Source: Actinobacillus sp. GY-402 (GTDB lineage: Bacteria; Pseudomonadota; Gammaproteobacteria; Enterobacterales; Pasteurellaceae). Taken from it: a stretch of 64,000 bases of DNA. Of the stretch, positions 14,374 through 23,785 are shown piece by piece; position 1 is the first letter of the stretch, and each line of letters opens with the position of its first letter. The stretch covers positions 558,001 to 622,000 of the forward strand of contig NZ_CP062137.1 of NCBI RefSeq assembly GCF_014843355.1, read 5' to 3'. Under the pieces are notes generated by a model. The model did no database searches and was not told the origin of the DNA. It saw nothing but the letters and a program-made list of their open reading frames with translations. Made by a program: the position numbers and the translations under genes.

Positions 14374-15306
14374 TCAATCGAACAGCTGGTATAAAGCAAT
14401 AATCAGCGGCATGGTGAAGACGCATAACATCGTCGTGACGCCGTAAATCATACTGGCTTTCTGCGCATTTTTTCCGTACACCAACGCCATTTGCGTCACG
14501 GTTGCGGCGGCCGGACTGATGGTGGCGAGGAAGCTAATCATGGCGATGGTTTCACCGTTTTCCACCCAATGAGCGAATCCGCCGATTTTCACCACGAACA
14601 GCAAACAAACCGGCACAAAAATCAGACGTAAAAAGGTGACCAGATAAACCCGTTTGGACGACAGAATGGATTTTACCGGAATCGAGGCAATCAGCATGCC
14701 GGCGACCAGCATGGCATTCGGACCAATAAAGGAGCCTACGGCGCCAAGCATGCCCGTAATAATCGGCGGCAATTTGATTTGCAGGGCAAACAGCACGGCG
14801 CCCACAATAATCGACCAAATATTGATATTTTTTACGATGTTTTTAAGCGGCACGGCACCTTTGCCGCAAATAATCGAACGGCAGTGCGTCCAGAACAGAA
14901 AGGTTTGCACCACGATAAAGCAGGTGGCATAAATCACCCATTGCTCGCCGAACATGGACATCACCAAAGGAATGATCAAATTGCCCGAATTGGAATAAAT
15001 AGACGCCGCATGTTCGATGGGATCCAGCTTCAGCGTCTTTTTCATCACTACGCCTAAAGTGATTAAAATGACGTGCAGAAACACCGCCATGCCCAAGGAA
15101 AGCAGTAAGCCTTTCAGTAATTCGGGCGTGTAGTCGATTTGGAACGCTTTTATCATCACCGCCGGGCTAATCACGTATAATCCGATGACGGAAAGCGGGT
15201 AACTGTCTTTCGATTGCAGCAGCTTACTTTTCACCAACGCATAGCCGATGAGTACGATAAGCGTCAGCTCGATAATTTTACCGGCAAGAATAAAAGCGAT
15301 TTCCAT
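14374..15306 (-). CDS. AEC-family (auxin efflux carrier type) transporter
   Basis: The 310-residue protein has about ten membrane segments in two halves and the conserved AEC features SNSGNLIIPLV near residue 105 and a late TISPAAATVTQMA. AEC carriers in bacteria export or exchange organic acids such as malate or malonate. The LysR gene lies downstream in the same direction. Substrate not determinable. A GAA-rich ribosome site precedes the ATG. Confidence 0.85.
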   Translation of the reverse strand: MEIAFILAGKIIELTLIVLIGYALVKSKLLQSKDSYPLSVIGLYVISPAVMIKAFQIDYTPELLKGLLLSLGMAVFLHVILITLGVVMKKTLKLDPIEHAASIYSNSGNLIIPLVMSMFGEQWVIYATCFIVVQTFLFWTHCRSIICGKGAVPLKNIVKNINIWSIIVGAVLFALQIKLPPIITGMLGAVGSFIGPNAMLVAGMLIASIPVKSILSSKRVYLVTFLRLIFVPVCLLFVVKIGGFAHWVENGETIAMISFLATISPAAATVTQMALVYGKNAQKASMIYGVTTMLCVFTMPLIIALYQLFD

Positions 15307-15444
15307 CTTATTATCCGTGTTTATAAAAAGTGATTCGTGACTTATATTCTAGAGATAAAGTGCAAATAAAAAAACGTCGGATTCACAAAATTTGCTATAA
15401 TTATGCAAAAACTTTTTAAAATTTGACCGCACTTTGAGGCCGAT

Positions 15445-15897
15445 ATGTCACTTCATTTCAATTCCGTTGCATTATTACTGGTTGTTTTAGCCTTGCTGGG
15501 CGTGTTGGGAAATAACAGTTCCATCACCATTTCCGCTACGGTGCTGTTACTTATGCAGCAAACTTTTCTGTCGAAATATATTCCGTTCATGGAAAAATAC
15601 GGCCTGAATATCGGTGTGATAATTTTGACTATTGGCGTGCTCAGTCCCATTGTGGCGGGCAAAGTGAAAATTCCCGCCTTAATGGAATTATTGCACTGGA
15701 AAATGTTTCTCGCCTTGGCCGCCGGCATGTTGGTCGCCTGGCTTGCCGGTCGCGGCGTGCCGCTGATGAGCTCGCAACCTATTTTGTTAACCGGTTTGCT
15801 TATCGGCACGATTTTGGGCGTCGGTTTCCTCGGCGGTATTCCGGTGGGGCCGTTAATCGCCGCGGGAATTTTATCCTTATTTCTCGGTAAAGTTTAA
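15445..15897 (+). CDS. DUF441 inner-membrane protein (YeaL-like)
   Basis: The 150-residue, very hydrophobic protein has four likely membrane helices and the family's ends: an N-terminal [20 protein letters not shown] and C-terminal [20 protein letters not shown]. It matches DUF441/YeaL in length; function unknown. It is transcribed away from the AEC gene, and a USS lies immediately upstream. It reads toward hrpA, 52 bases downstream. Confidence 0.88.
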   Translation: MSLHFNSVALLLVVLALLGVLGNNSSITISATVLLLMQQTFLSKYIPFMEKYGLNIGVIILTIGVLSPIVAGKVKIPALMELLHWKMFLALAAGMLVAWLAGRGVPLMSSQPILLTGLLIGTILGVGFLGGIPVGPLIAAGILSLFLGKV

Positions 15898-15949
15898 GTT
15901 ATTCAGGCAGGCGATTCGCCTGTCTTGTTGTATTGATTGATTACGAAAT

Positions 15950-18900
15950 ATGAAAAAACATCACCATTCCGTCAAAATGACGCCAATTCAGACCGCACTT
16001 TTCAGCAAATTGAGCGATATGATGCTTGTGGACAGCCATCGTCTTGCCGCTCGAATCAAGGGGCTGAGCCGAATTAAAACCGAACGGCAGCAACAAACGG
16101 TTGCCGCGGAAATCGACGCACAAATTCAGCAAGCGCAATTTCGTCTTGCGCAGCGCAAAAGTGCGGTTAAAAATCCGATAGTTTTTCCGGAAAATCTGCC
16201 GGTCAGTCAGCGCAAAGCGGAAATTCAAAAGCTGATTGCGGAAAATCAGGTTGTGGTGATTGCGGGCGAAACGGGTTCGGGCAAAACTACCCAGTTGCCG
16301 AAAATGTGTTTGGAGCTCGGGCTTGGTCAGAAAGGCCTTATCGGTCACACTCAGCCGCGTCGTATTGCCGCCCGTTCGGTGGCGGCGCGCATCGCCGAAG
16401 AAATGCAAACGGAATTGGGCGGTCTTGTCGGTTATAAAGTTCGGTTTAACGATCAAATCGGCGAGCAGACTCAAATCAAGTTGATGACCGACGGGATTTT
16501 ACTGGCGGAAATTCAAACCGATCGTTTTCTTAATCAATATGATTGCTTGATTATCGACGAAGCTCACGAACGCAGCCTGAATAATGATTTTATTCTCGGT
16601 TATTTGAAACAATTATTGCCGCGCCGCCCGGATTTAAAAGTCGTTATCACTTCCGCAACCATTGATGTGGAGCGATTTTCCAGACATTTCAACAATGCGC
16701 CGATTATCGAGGTTTCGGGCAGAACCTATCCGGTGGAAGTGCGTTATCGTCCCGTTGCGGAAGCAGAAGAACAGGATCAGCTACAAGGTATTTTGAATGC
16801 GGTGGATGAATTACAGGCGGAAGGTCGCGGCGATATTCTGATTTTTCTAAGCGGTGAGCGGGAAATTCGCGACACGGCCGACGCTTTGGAAAAGCAAAAT
16901 TTGCGTCATACGGAAATTTTGCCGCTATACGCCCGCTTGTCGGCGCAGGAACAGAATAAAATTTTTCATCCGAGCGGGCTGAACCGTATCGTGTTGGCGA
17001 CTAACGTGGCGGAAACCTCGCTTACGGTGCCGGGCATTAAATATGTGATCGATCCGGGCACCGCGCGGATTTCCCGTTACAGCTATCGCACCAAAGTTCA
17101 GCGTTTGCCGATTGAACCGATTTCCCAGGCTTCCGCCAATCAGCGCAAAGGGCGTTGCGGACGTGTGAGCGAAGGGATTTGTATCCGACTTTATTCGGAA
17201 GAGGATTTTAATAACCGTCCGGAATTTACCGATCCGGAAATTCTGCGCACCAATTTGGCTTCCGTCATTTTGCAGATGACTTCGCTCGGTTTGGATGATA
17301 TTGAATCTTTTCCTTTTGTGGATGCGCCGGATAAACGGCATATTCAGGACGGCATTAAATTGTTGGAAGAATTGGGAGCGATTCGTCGGGAAGAATTACA
17401 TTCGCCGTTACAAAAGAATCGTTTAACCCAAACAGGTCGTCAATTGGCTCAATTGCCGGTGGATCCTCGCTTGGCCAAAATGCTGATAAGTGCGGTCAAT
17501 TTAGGCTGTGTTTTGGAAGTGATGATTATTGTCGCCGCGCTTTCCATTCAGGATCCCCGCGAACGTCCGCAGGAAAAACAACAGGTGGCGGACGAAAAAC
17601 ATCGTCGGTTTGCGGACAAAAAATCCGATTTTCTGGCCTTCCTGAATTTGTGGAATTACATTCAAGAACAGCAAAAAGCGCTTGGTAAAAATCAATTTCG
17701 CCGATTGTGCCAAAAGGATTTCCTGAATTATTTGCGCATTCGCGAATGGCAGGATATTTATCATCAGATCCGTTTAACCGTGCGCGAAATGGGATTGCCG
17801 ATTAACGCCGAACCCGCAGAATATCCGCAAATTCATACCGCACTTTTAAGCGGATTGCTTTCTCATATCGGCATGAAAGAGGCGGAAAAACAGCAATATC
17901 TTGGTGCCCGTAACGCCCATTTTGCCATTTTTCCCAATTCCGTGTTGTTCAAAAAACAGCCGAAATGGGTGATGGCGGCGGAATTGGTGGAAACCTCCAG
18001 ACTTTGGGGGCGCATGGCGGCGGAAATTGATCCGGAATGGATTGAACCTCTTGCCGCGCATTTGGTGAAAAAATCTTATTCGGAACCTCGTTGGTCAAAA
18101 TCCCGCGGGCAGGTGATCGCCGATGAAAAGGTCAGTCTGTACGGCGTGCCGATTGTGGCGAATCGTCCGGTCAATTACGGCGCCATTGATCCGCAAACCA
18201 GCCGCGAAATTTTTATTCAATCGGCATTGGTGGAAGGGGATTGGCATACCCGCCATCCGTTCTTTTTTGAAAATCAAAAATTGATTCGCGAAGTGGAAGA
18301 ATTGGAACACAAATCCCGCCGTCGCGATATTTTGGTGGACGACCGCACTTTATTCGAATTTTATGATTCCCGTATCGGCGCGGACGTGGTATCGCAAAAG
18401 CATTTCGACAGCTGGTGGAAAAAGGCCAGTCAGAAAGATCCGGAATTGCTCAATTTTGAAAAATCTTTCCTGATGAAAGAGGATGCGCAAAAAGTCAGTC
18501 AGTTGGATTTTCCGAATTTCTGGCATCAAGGCAATCTGAAATTAAAACTCTCTTACCAGTTCGAGCCGGGCACCGACGCGGACGGCGTGACCGTACATAT
18601 TCCGTTACCGTTACTGAATCAGATTGAAATGCAGGGATTTGACTGGCAGATTCCGGGTTTGCGCCATGAATTGATCGTGGCATTGATTAAAGCGTTGCCG
18701 AAATCTCTGCGCCGTAATTTCGTGCCGGCACCCAATTATGCCGACGCTTTTTTAGCCCGTGTAACCAACTTCGACAAACCGTTAACGGAAACGCTGAGCA
18801 ACGAATTGCGTCGTATGACGGGCGTAAATGTGGACGCGGACGAATGGAAACTCGACCAAATTCCACCGCACTTACGCATCACATTCCGCGTGATTGATGA

Positions 18901-19864
18901 AAAAGGCAAAAAAATTGCGGAAAGCATGAATTTGGACGAACTGAAATTCAGCTTAAAAGACCGGGTGCAGCAAAGTATTTCCGCAGTGGCGGACGACGGC
19001 ATTGAGCAATCCGGCATCCATATTTGGAATTTTGACAGCCTGCCGCAATGTTACGAACAGAAAAAACAAGGCTTCACCGTAAAAGCCTTCCCGGCGATTA
19101 CAGACGAAAAAGAAGCGGTGGGCATTAAATTATTTGAAACGGAATACGAGCAGTCCGTGGCCATGCGGCAAGGCTTGCGCCGCCTGATTTTGCTTAATGT
19201 GCCGTCGCCGATTAAATATTTGCACGAAAAACTGCCGAACAAATCCAAACTCGGTCTGTATTTCACGCCGTTCGGCAAAGTGCTGGATTTAATTGACGAC
19301 TGTATCGCCTGCGGCGTGGATAAACTGATTGCGGATTTCGGCGGTTTTGTCTGGAATGAAACGGATTTTGATAAATTACGAGACTTCGTGCGCGAAAATC
19401 TCAACGAAATCACCGTGGATATTGCTCAGCAAGTAGAACGGTTGCTCACGCTCACCTTTGAAATCAACAAACGCCTGAAAGGCAAAATGGATTTCACCAT
19501 GGCGTTTGCTTTGTCGGATATTAAATCCCAACTGGCGGGCTTAATTTATCCCGGTTTCGTAGAAAAAACCGGCTACGCCCGCCTGCCGGATATTCACCGC
19601 TATCTGCAAGCTATCGACAAACGCATGGACAAGCTCGCCCAAGACATTAATCGTGATAGAGCCGCCATGCTCCGCGTCGAACAATGCCAACAAGCCTACC
19701 AACAGCTTTTGGCAAAACTGCCAAAATCCAAACCGCATAGTGCAGAAGTGCTGGAGATTCGTTATATGATTGAAGAGTTACGAGTGAGTTTATTTGCCCA
19801 GCAGCTAGGGACGAAATATCCGGTTTCGGAGAAGAGGGTGTTGAATTTGATTTTAGACTATTAA
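15950..19864 (+). CDS. hrpA: ATP-dependent RNA helicase HrpA
   Basis: At 1304 residues it matches full-length HrpA (about 1300). Motif I GETGSGKTT is at 106-114, motif II DEAH at 203-206, and SATI and the QRKGRCGR motif VI follow; then helicase-associated, OB-like and the long C-terminal DUF3418 region. DEAH helicases of this type remodel RNA and rescue stalled or collided ribosomes on mRNA. Several uptake sequences lie inside. Confidence 0.96.
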   Translation: MKKHHHSVKMTPIQTALFSKLSDMMLVDSHRLAARIKGLSRIKTERQQQTVAAEIDAQIQQAQFRLAQRKSAVKNPIVFPENLPVSQRKAEIQKLIAENQVVVIAGETGSGKTTQLPKMCLELGLGQKGLIGHTQPRRIAARSVAARIAEEMQTELGGLVGYKVRFNDQIGEQTQIKLMTDGILLAEIQTDRFLNQYDCLIIDEAHERSLNNDFILGYLKQLLPRRPDLKVVITSATIDVERFSRHFNNAPIIEVSGRTYPVEVRYRPVAEAEEQDQLQGILNAVDELQAEGRGDILIFLSGEREIRDTADALEKQNLRHTEILPLYARLSAQEQNKIFHPSGLNRIVLATNVAETSLTVPGIKYVIDPGTARISRYSYRTKVQRLPIEPISQASANQRKGRCGRVSEGICIRLYSEEDFNNRPEFTDPEILRTNLASVILQMTSLGLDDIESFPFVDAPDKRHIQDGIKLLEELGAIRREELHSPLQKNRLTQTGRQLAQLPVDPRLAKMLISAVNLGCVLEVMIIVAALSIQDPRERPQEKQQVADEKHRRFADKKSDFLAFLNLWNYIQEQQKALGKNQFRRLCQKDFLNYLRIREWQDIYHQIRLTVREMGLPINAEPAEYPQIHTALLSGLLSHIGMKEAEKQQYLGARNAHFAIFPNSVLFKKQPKWVMAAELVETSRLWGRMAAEIDPEWIEPLAAHLVKKSYSEPRWSKSRGQVIADEKVSLYGVPIVANRPVNYGAIDPQTSREIFIQSALVEGDWHTRHPFFFENQKLIREVEELEHKSRRRDILVDDRTLFEFYDSRIGADVVSQKHFDSWWKKASQKDPELLNFEKSFLMKEDAQKVSQLDFPNFWHQGNLKLKLSYQFEPGTDADGVTVHIPLPLLNQIEMQGFDWQIPGLRHELIVALIKALPKSLRRNFVPAPNYADAFLARVTNFDKPLTETLSNELRRMTGVNVDADEWKLDQIPPHLRITFRVIDEKGKKIAESMNLDELKFSLKDRVQQSISAVADDGIEQSGIHIWNFDSLPQCYEQKKQGFTVKAFPAITDEKEAVGIKLFETEYEQSVAMRQGLRRLILLNVPSPIKYLHEKLPNKSKLGLYFTPFGKVLDLIDDCIACGVDKLIADFGGFVWNETDFDKLRDFVRENLNEITVDIAQQVERLLTLTFEINKRLKGKMDFTMAFALSDIKSQLAGLIYPGFVEKTGYARLPDIHRYLQAIDKRMDKLAQDINRDRAAMLRVEQCQQAYQQLLAKLPKSKPHSAEVLEIRYMIEELRVSLFAQQLGTKYPVSEKRVLNLILDY

Positions 19865-19891
19865 TTAATATAAATATAAGGTTATATAGTA

Positions 19892-20554
19892 ATGGAAAAT
19901 TATACAAATCCTAAATTTAAGAGAGAATCTTTTCACTGTCCAAACTGTGGAACATATTCTCATATGCACTGGAATAGATTAATCAATGGATCTTCATGGA
20001 CTGAATATTATCAATGTATATGTTCATGTTGTAAGAAGAATTCTCTTTGGCGTGCGAATAAAGTAGATCATTTAAATAACCATTATGATGGTGAAATGAT
20101 ATATCCTGATTTTGGATTGGCTCCATTACCCGAAACTGATATGCCTGAAGATGTAAAAGCTGATTATATGGAAGCATCTAGAATTTTTTCTCGTTCTAAG
20201 CGTGGAGCTGCTGCATTATTGCGTCTAGCGTTACAAAAGTTATGCAAACATCTAGAGCAAAAGGGAGATAATATCAACGACGATATTCGTTCACTTGCTA
20301 AAAACCATGTATTACCAAAACAGGTTATTCAAGTCGCAGATACCTTGAGAATAACAGGAAATAATGCAGTACATCCAGGAACCATGTCTGATGATGACTT
20401 TGATGATGTGGCGGGAAAAATGTTTGATTTGCTTAATTTTATTGTTCGTAAAGGCATATCTGAACCAAAACAATTAAATGAGTTGTATTTAAAAATGCCT
20501 GAAAATGCTAGAAAAGCTGCTGAAAATGCGGATATTCGTAATGCAAATAAATAG
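19892..20554 (+). CDS. DUF4145-domain protein with zinc cysteines
   Basis: The 220-residue protein has an N-terminal cysteine cluster (CPNC at 16-19, then Cys42, 44, 46, 47) and a C-terminal helical DUF4145 region (SKRGAAALLRLALQKLCKHL ... DDDFDDVAGKMFDLLNFIV). DUF4145 proteins are common in accessory and defence contexts; activity is unknown. The gene is visibly AT-richer than hrpA beside it, begins 27 bases after hrpA, and is followed at once by a block of palindromic repeats, which suggests acquired DNA. Confidence 0.75.
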   Translation: MENYTNPKFKRESFHCPNCGTYSHMHWNRLINGSSWTEYYQCICSCCKKNSLWRANKVDHLNNHYDGEMIYPDFGLAPLPETDMPEDVKADYMEASRIFSRSKRGAAALLRLALQKLCKHLEQKGDNINDDIRSLAKNHVLPKQVIQVADTLRITGNNAVHPGTMSDDDFDDVAGKMFDLLNFIVRKGISEPKQLNELYLKMPENARKAAENADIRNANK

Positions 20555-20563
20555 GTAATTTTA

Positions 20564-20902
20564 CGACGGTGCTCATCTCCCGACGCGTACCTTTTCAACT
20601 CAAGCACGCGTCGGGAGACGCGCGCTATTAATCGATATGCCAGCTTCAACTAAAGTGCGGTGAAAAATTTAGATGTTTTTATTAGATTGACAGAGGAACA
20701 ATCCTACCTTACATATAGTTCGTGTAATGCTTACATAATTCCTGGTCTGAGATGCCCGAGCGACTTGAAATTTTTAGGAAAATAAGTTTGTTTGAGCGAA
20801 GCGAGTTTACTTATTTTCCGTAAAGAAAATTTCAACCAAGCGAAGAAAAGCGTCGAAGTCGGGGTGTGTTTCTTTTGGTTCGTTTTCTTTGCACAAGCAA
20901 AG
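20564..20902. repeat. 339-bp repeat unit, copy A
   Basis: This unit begins with the 64-bp palindrome (20564-20627) and continues through ATTAGATTGACAGAGGAACA, GCCCGAGCGACTTGAAATTT, an AAGTTTGTTTGAGCGAAGCG segment and TTTCTTTTGGTTCGTTTTCT, ending GCACAAGCAAAG. An equal-length, nearly identical copy lies in the same direction at 21842-22180. It has no coding capacity of its own; a frame inside starts in the palindrome and reads outward. A decayed relative lies at 45095-45250. Confidence 0.85.
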
Positions 20903-20936
20903 AAAATGAACGGATCAAAGTGCGGTCAAAAAACCC

Positions 20937-21116
20937 CGATGGTGCGCGTCTCCTGACGCGTACCTTTTCAATTCAAGCACGCGTCGGGAGACGCGCGCTA
21001 GCAATCGTGATACCAGCTTCAACTAAAGTGCGGTCGAAAAATGATGAGTTTTTTGACCGTACTTTTTTATCTTAATTCCACATGAATTGATTTGCTAACC
21101 CCCTACGCCAAGCCCC
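20937..21116. repeat. 180-bp unit 1: palindrome, USS terminator and antitoxin 3' fragment
   Basis: It holds a 64-bp palindrome (20937-21000), then ATACCAGCTTCAACTAAAGT, a USS pair, and a segment matching the last codons of the antitoxin gene (minus strand SKSIHVELR versus SVYVELR). The fragment carries a stop codon and cannot be functional. Unit 2 follows head to tail. Confidence 0.75.
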
Positions 21117-21247
21117 CGATGGTGCGTGTCTCCCGACGCGTACCTTTTCAACTCAAGCACGCGTCGGGAGACGCGCGCTATCAATCGTGATGCCAGCTTC
21201 AACCAAAGTGCGGTCGAAAAATGATGAGTTTTTTAACCGCACTTTCT
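21117..21247. repeat. 180-bp unit 2: palindrome and USS terminator next to the antitoxin stop
   Basis: The palindrome lies at 21117-21180, followed by the same spacer as unit 1 and a USS-pair hairpin that would end the toxin-antitoxin transcript. The genuine antitoxin 3' end continues from 21248, completing the unit. Confidence 0.75.
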
Positions 21248-21517
21248 CTATCTTAACTCCACATAAACCGACTTTCCCAACCCTAACGCCAATCGCCGTA
21301 AAAATTCTAAAGACGGATTGTGATTGCCTGATTCAAAACGGCTGATGGCACTTTGTGCGATGCCTGTTTTTTCTGCTAAAGCTTTTTGGGTTAAATGCTG
21401 TTCTTGGCGTAATTTGATGATTTGGCGGATTAATTCATATTGCGGAGTAAGTAAATCATATTCCGCTTTAACCGCCGGATCTTGAAGTTGTTGCTGTTTA
21501 AATGTTTCAAATTTCAT
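21248..21517 (-). CDS. HigA-like XRE antitoxin
   Basis: The 89-residue protein has an XRE helix-turn-helix (LRQEQHLTQKALAEKTGIAQ, SAISRFESGNHNPSLEFLRR) after an N-terminal helical arm, as in HigA-type antitoxins encoded after a HigB-like toxin. Its start overlaps the toxin stop by four bases (ATGA). It should neutralise the toxin and autorepress the operon. With the toxin gene split, it may persist alone. The last codons are copied at about 21071-21100. Confidence 0.85.
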   Translation of the reverse strand: MKFETFKQQQLQDPAVKAEYDLLTPQYELIRQIIKLRQEQHLTQKALAEKTGIAQSAISRFESGNHNPSLEFLRRLALGLGKSVYVELR

Positions 21518-22264
21518 GGCATATTTCTCGCTTGATAATCTTGCTTGTATTCAAGGGCTTTAGCTAATTCTGACGCCGATGTTTTTTGCATTTTTTTGAT
21601 GAAACCGTTAGTAATAACGATGTTTTTTCCTTGCATAAAGAAATAAAATATTCTTGCTGCGTTATTTGATTGTGTTACGCGTAGTTCAAATAATCCGTTT
21701 CCCATTGATTTGGAATAGGGCATTGATAACCTGTTACCAAATTCTGCTAATAAATCCAGATCATGCAAGGCTTTTGCTTTAAGTTTAGGTTGTAATTCAT
21801 CAATAAAATCAGCTATAGGACAGTTTCCCGTTCTTCCTCCCCGATGGCGCGCGTCTCCCGACGCGTGCCTTTTCAACTCAAGCACGCGTCGGGAGACGCG
21901 CGCTATTAATCGATATGCCAGCCTCAACTAAAGTACGGTGAAAAATTTAGATGTTTTTATTAGATTGACAGAGGAACAATCCTACCTTACATATAGTTCG
22001 TGTAATGCTTACATAATTCCCCGTCTGAGACGCCCGAGCGACTTGAAATTTTTAGGAAAATAAGTTTGTTTGAGCGAAGCGAGTTTACTTATTTTCCGTA
22101 AAGAAAATTTCAACCAAGCGAAGAAAAGCGTCGAAGTCGGGGTGTGTTTCTTTTGGTTCGTTTTCTTTGCACAAGCAAAGTTTAAGTTTAGGTTGTAATG
22201 CATCAATAAAATCAGCTATAGGACAGTTTCCCGTTCTTGTTTTATAGAATAGCAAATTCCACAT
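21514..22264 (-). pseudogene. HigB/Gp49-type toxin gene split by a 345-bp insertion
   Basis: The 5' piece starts at ATG 22264 after AAGGATT (MWNLLFYKTRTGNCPIADFI) and runs into the inserted DNA after PKLK, stopping at 22085. The 3' piece (21514-21835) resumes with RTGNCPIADFIDELQPKLKA and carries the rest of the RelE-like toxin (RIFYFFMQGKNIVITNGF). Joining them gives about 115 residues, normal for this family. The join segment occurs twice (21778-21835 and 22181-22238, 58 bases, one mismatch). A 137-codon frame starting inside the insert at 21927 restores most of the toxin with a foreign N-terminus of 31 residues, so some activity cannot be excluded. Confidence 0.8.
21836..22180. mobile_element. 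345-bp insertion (339-bp repeat copy B) inside the toxin gene
   Basis: Six bases (CCTCCC) plus the 339-bp unit (21842-22180) lie between two 58-bp copies of toxin sequence. The unit starts with a perfect palindrome: GCGCGCGTCTCCCGACGCGT and its reverse complement around a short loop (21842-21905). No transposase is encoded. The same unit lies at 20564-20902. Confidence 0.75.
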
Positions 22265-22377
22265 AATCCTTCCTCAATATAACATATATGTAATATTTTG
22301 TAAGATTTATTGTATGGAAAATAAGAAAAATATTTATTTATAAATTTAGGATTTGGAATCGATAGCATAAAAAAATC

Positions 22378-22422
22378 AAAAGTGCGGGCAAAAAACATCA
22401 CGATTTTTGCCCGCACTTTTGT
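22378..22422 (-). terminator. USS-pair terminator of the gnt/idn operon
   Basis: AAAAGTGCGGGCAAAAA and its complement TTTTTGCCCGCACTTTT flank a short loop just beyond the permease stop. Confidence 0.75.
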
Positions 22423-22424
22423 TG

Positions 22425-23774
22425 TTAGAGGACAATTGAACCGACGACGGAGATACCGAAACCGACCAACCCGATTAAGGTTTCCTGAACCGTCCAGGTT
22501 TTGAACATGGTTTTGGTGTCAATTTCCAGGAAACGGCTGACCAGCCAGAAACCGCTGTCGTTGACGTGCGCCAGTACGGTGGCGCCGGATGCGATGGAAA
22601 TCACGATAAAGCATAAATCGAATTCGCTTAATCCCGTTGAGGCGGCAACCATCGGCGCCACTAAAGCGGAGGTGGTGGTAATTGCCACGGTGGCCGAACC
22701 TTGCGCCACGCGTAATGCGGTGGAAATCAGGAATGCGGCGACGATAATCGGCATGCCGGTGTCGGCCAGCATGGCGGCTAACACGTCACCGATGCCGCTG
22801 GCGCGCAATACGCCGCCGAACATGCCGCCGGCGCCGGTTACTAACACGATGGCGCAAATCGGACCTAATGCGTTATCGCAGATTCTTTCGATTTGTTCCA
22901 CGCTGCGTTGTTCTTTCAATAACAGAATGGTCACTAATAATGTGATAAGTAAGGCGACCGGGGTTTTGCCCAGTAAACGCAAGGTTTCCACCCATAATGC
23001 GGAACCGTCGACAATTTTCATCACGGATAGCGTATTCAATACGGTGTCGAACATGATCAGGCAGAGCGGCAGCAGCAAAATGAACAGCACTTTTCTGAAA
23101 CTCGGTGGATTGAGAACGGCGGTTTCGTTAATTGGTACGTTATTTAGAAAGGTTTTCGGTAAATCCAAATGGAATTTTCGGCCCAGGAAAGTCCCGTATA
23201 AATAAGCCGCGAAATACCAGGTCGGAATCGCAACAATTAAGGCGACAATCAACAATAACCCGATGTTTGCGCCTAAAATATCACCGGCGGCAACCGGACC
23301 GGGATGCGGCGGCAGGAAAGCGTGGGTGACGGCAAATGCACCGGCGGCCGGGAAGGCGTAACGAAACAGGGAGCCGCCAAACTGTTTTGCCACACTCAAA
23401 ATAATTGGCAACATAACGACTAGGCCCGCATCAAAGAAAATCGGGAAGCCGAACAGGAATGAGGCGACACCCAAGGCGAACGGTGCTCTTTGTTCACCGA
23501 ATTTATTAATTAAGGAATCCGCTAGCACTTTGGCGCCGCCGGTAATTTCAAGTAAGCGACCGATCATGGCGCCTAAACCTACCAATAAGGCGACCGAGGC
23601 CAGGGTGTTTCCGAATCCACTGAGTAATGTCGGCAAAATTTTGTTAATCGGCATTCCGGTGGCAAGAGCGGTTAATAAACTTACTAAAACCAGGGCGACA
23701 AATGCATGCACTCTGAATTTCATAATGAGAATCAGCAGAAGTGCGATAGAGGCAACTAAAATAAAAATCAACAT
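22425..23774 (-). CDS. gntP: GntP-family gluconate/idonate permease
   Basis: The 449-residue protein has about 12-14 membrane segments and GntP-family signatures: GLGAMIGRLLEITGGA, AFLPPHPGPVA, QGSATVAITTTSALV, and LAHVNDSGFW. GntP permeases import gluconate or related aldonates with protons. It is the third gene of idnD-idnO-gntP, so L-idonate (or 5-ketogluconate) is a likely substrate; an IdnT name would also fit. Start follows a GGAGC site. Confidence 0.9.
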   Translation of the reverse strand: MLIFILVASIALLLILIMKFRVHAFVALVLVSLLTALATGMPINKILPTLLSGFGNTLASVALLVGLGAMIGRLLEITGGAKVLADSLINKFGEQRAPFALGVASFLFGFPIFFDAGLVVMLPIILSVAKQFGGSLFRYAFPAAGAFAVTHAFLPPHPGPVAAGDILGANIGLLLIVALIVAIPTWYFAAYLYGTFLGRKFHLDLPKTFLNNVPINETAVLNPPSFRKVLFILLLPLCLIMFDTVLNTLSVMKIVDGSALWVETLRLLGKTPVALLITLLVTILLLKEQRSVEQIERICDNALGPICAIVLVTGAGGMFGGVLRASGIGDVLAAMLADTGMPIIVAAFLISTALRVAQGSATVAITTTSALVAPMVAASTGLSEFDLCFIVISIASGATVLAHVNDSGFWLVSRFLEIDTKTMFKTWTVQETLIGLVGFGISVVGSIVL

Positions 23775-23785
23775 GATGATGCTCC

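Noticed and set aside
20329-20649. 106-codon minus-strand ORF
   Set aside because: Shadow of the DUF4145 gene and palindrome copy; starts inside the repeat and has no target domain.
20866-21075. 69-codon plus-strand ORF
   Set aside because: Entirely made of repeat and uptake-sequence DNA with no ribosome site.
22009-22206. 65-codon minus-strand ORF in the toxin insert
   Set aside because: Lies across the 339-bp unit in a frame not shared by copy A's flank and lacks a ribosome site.
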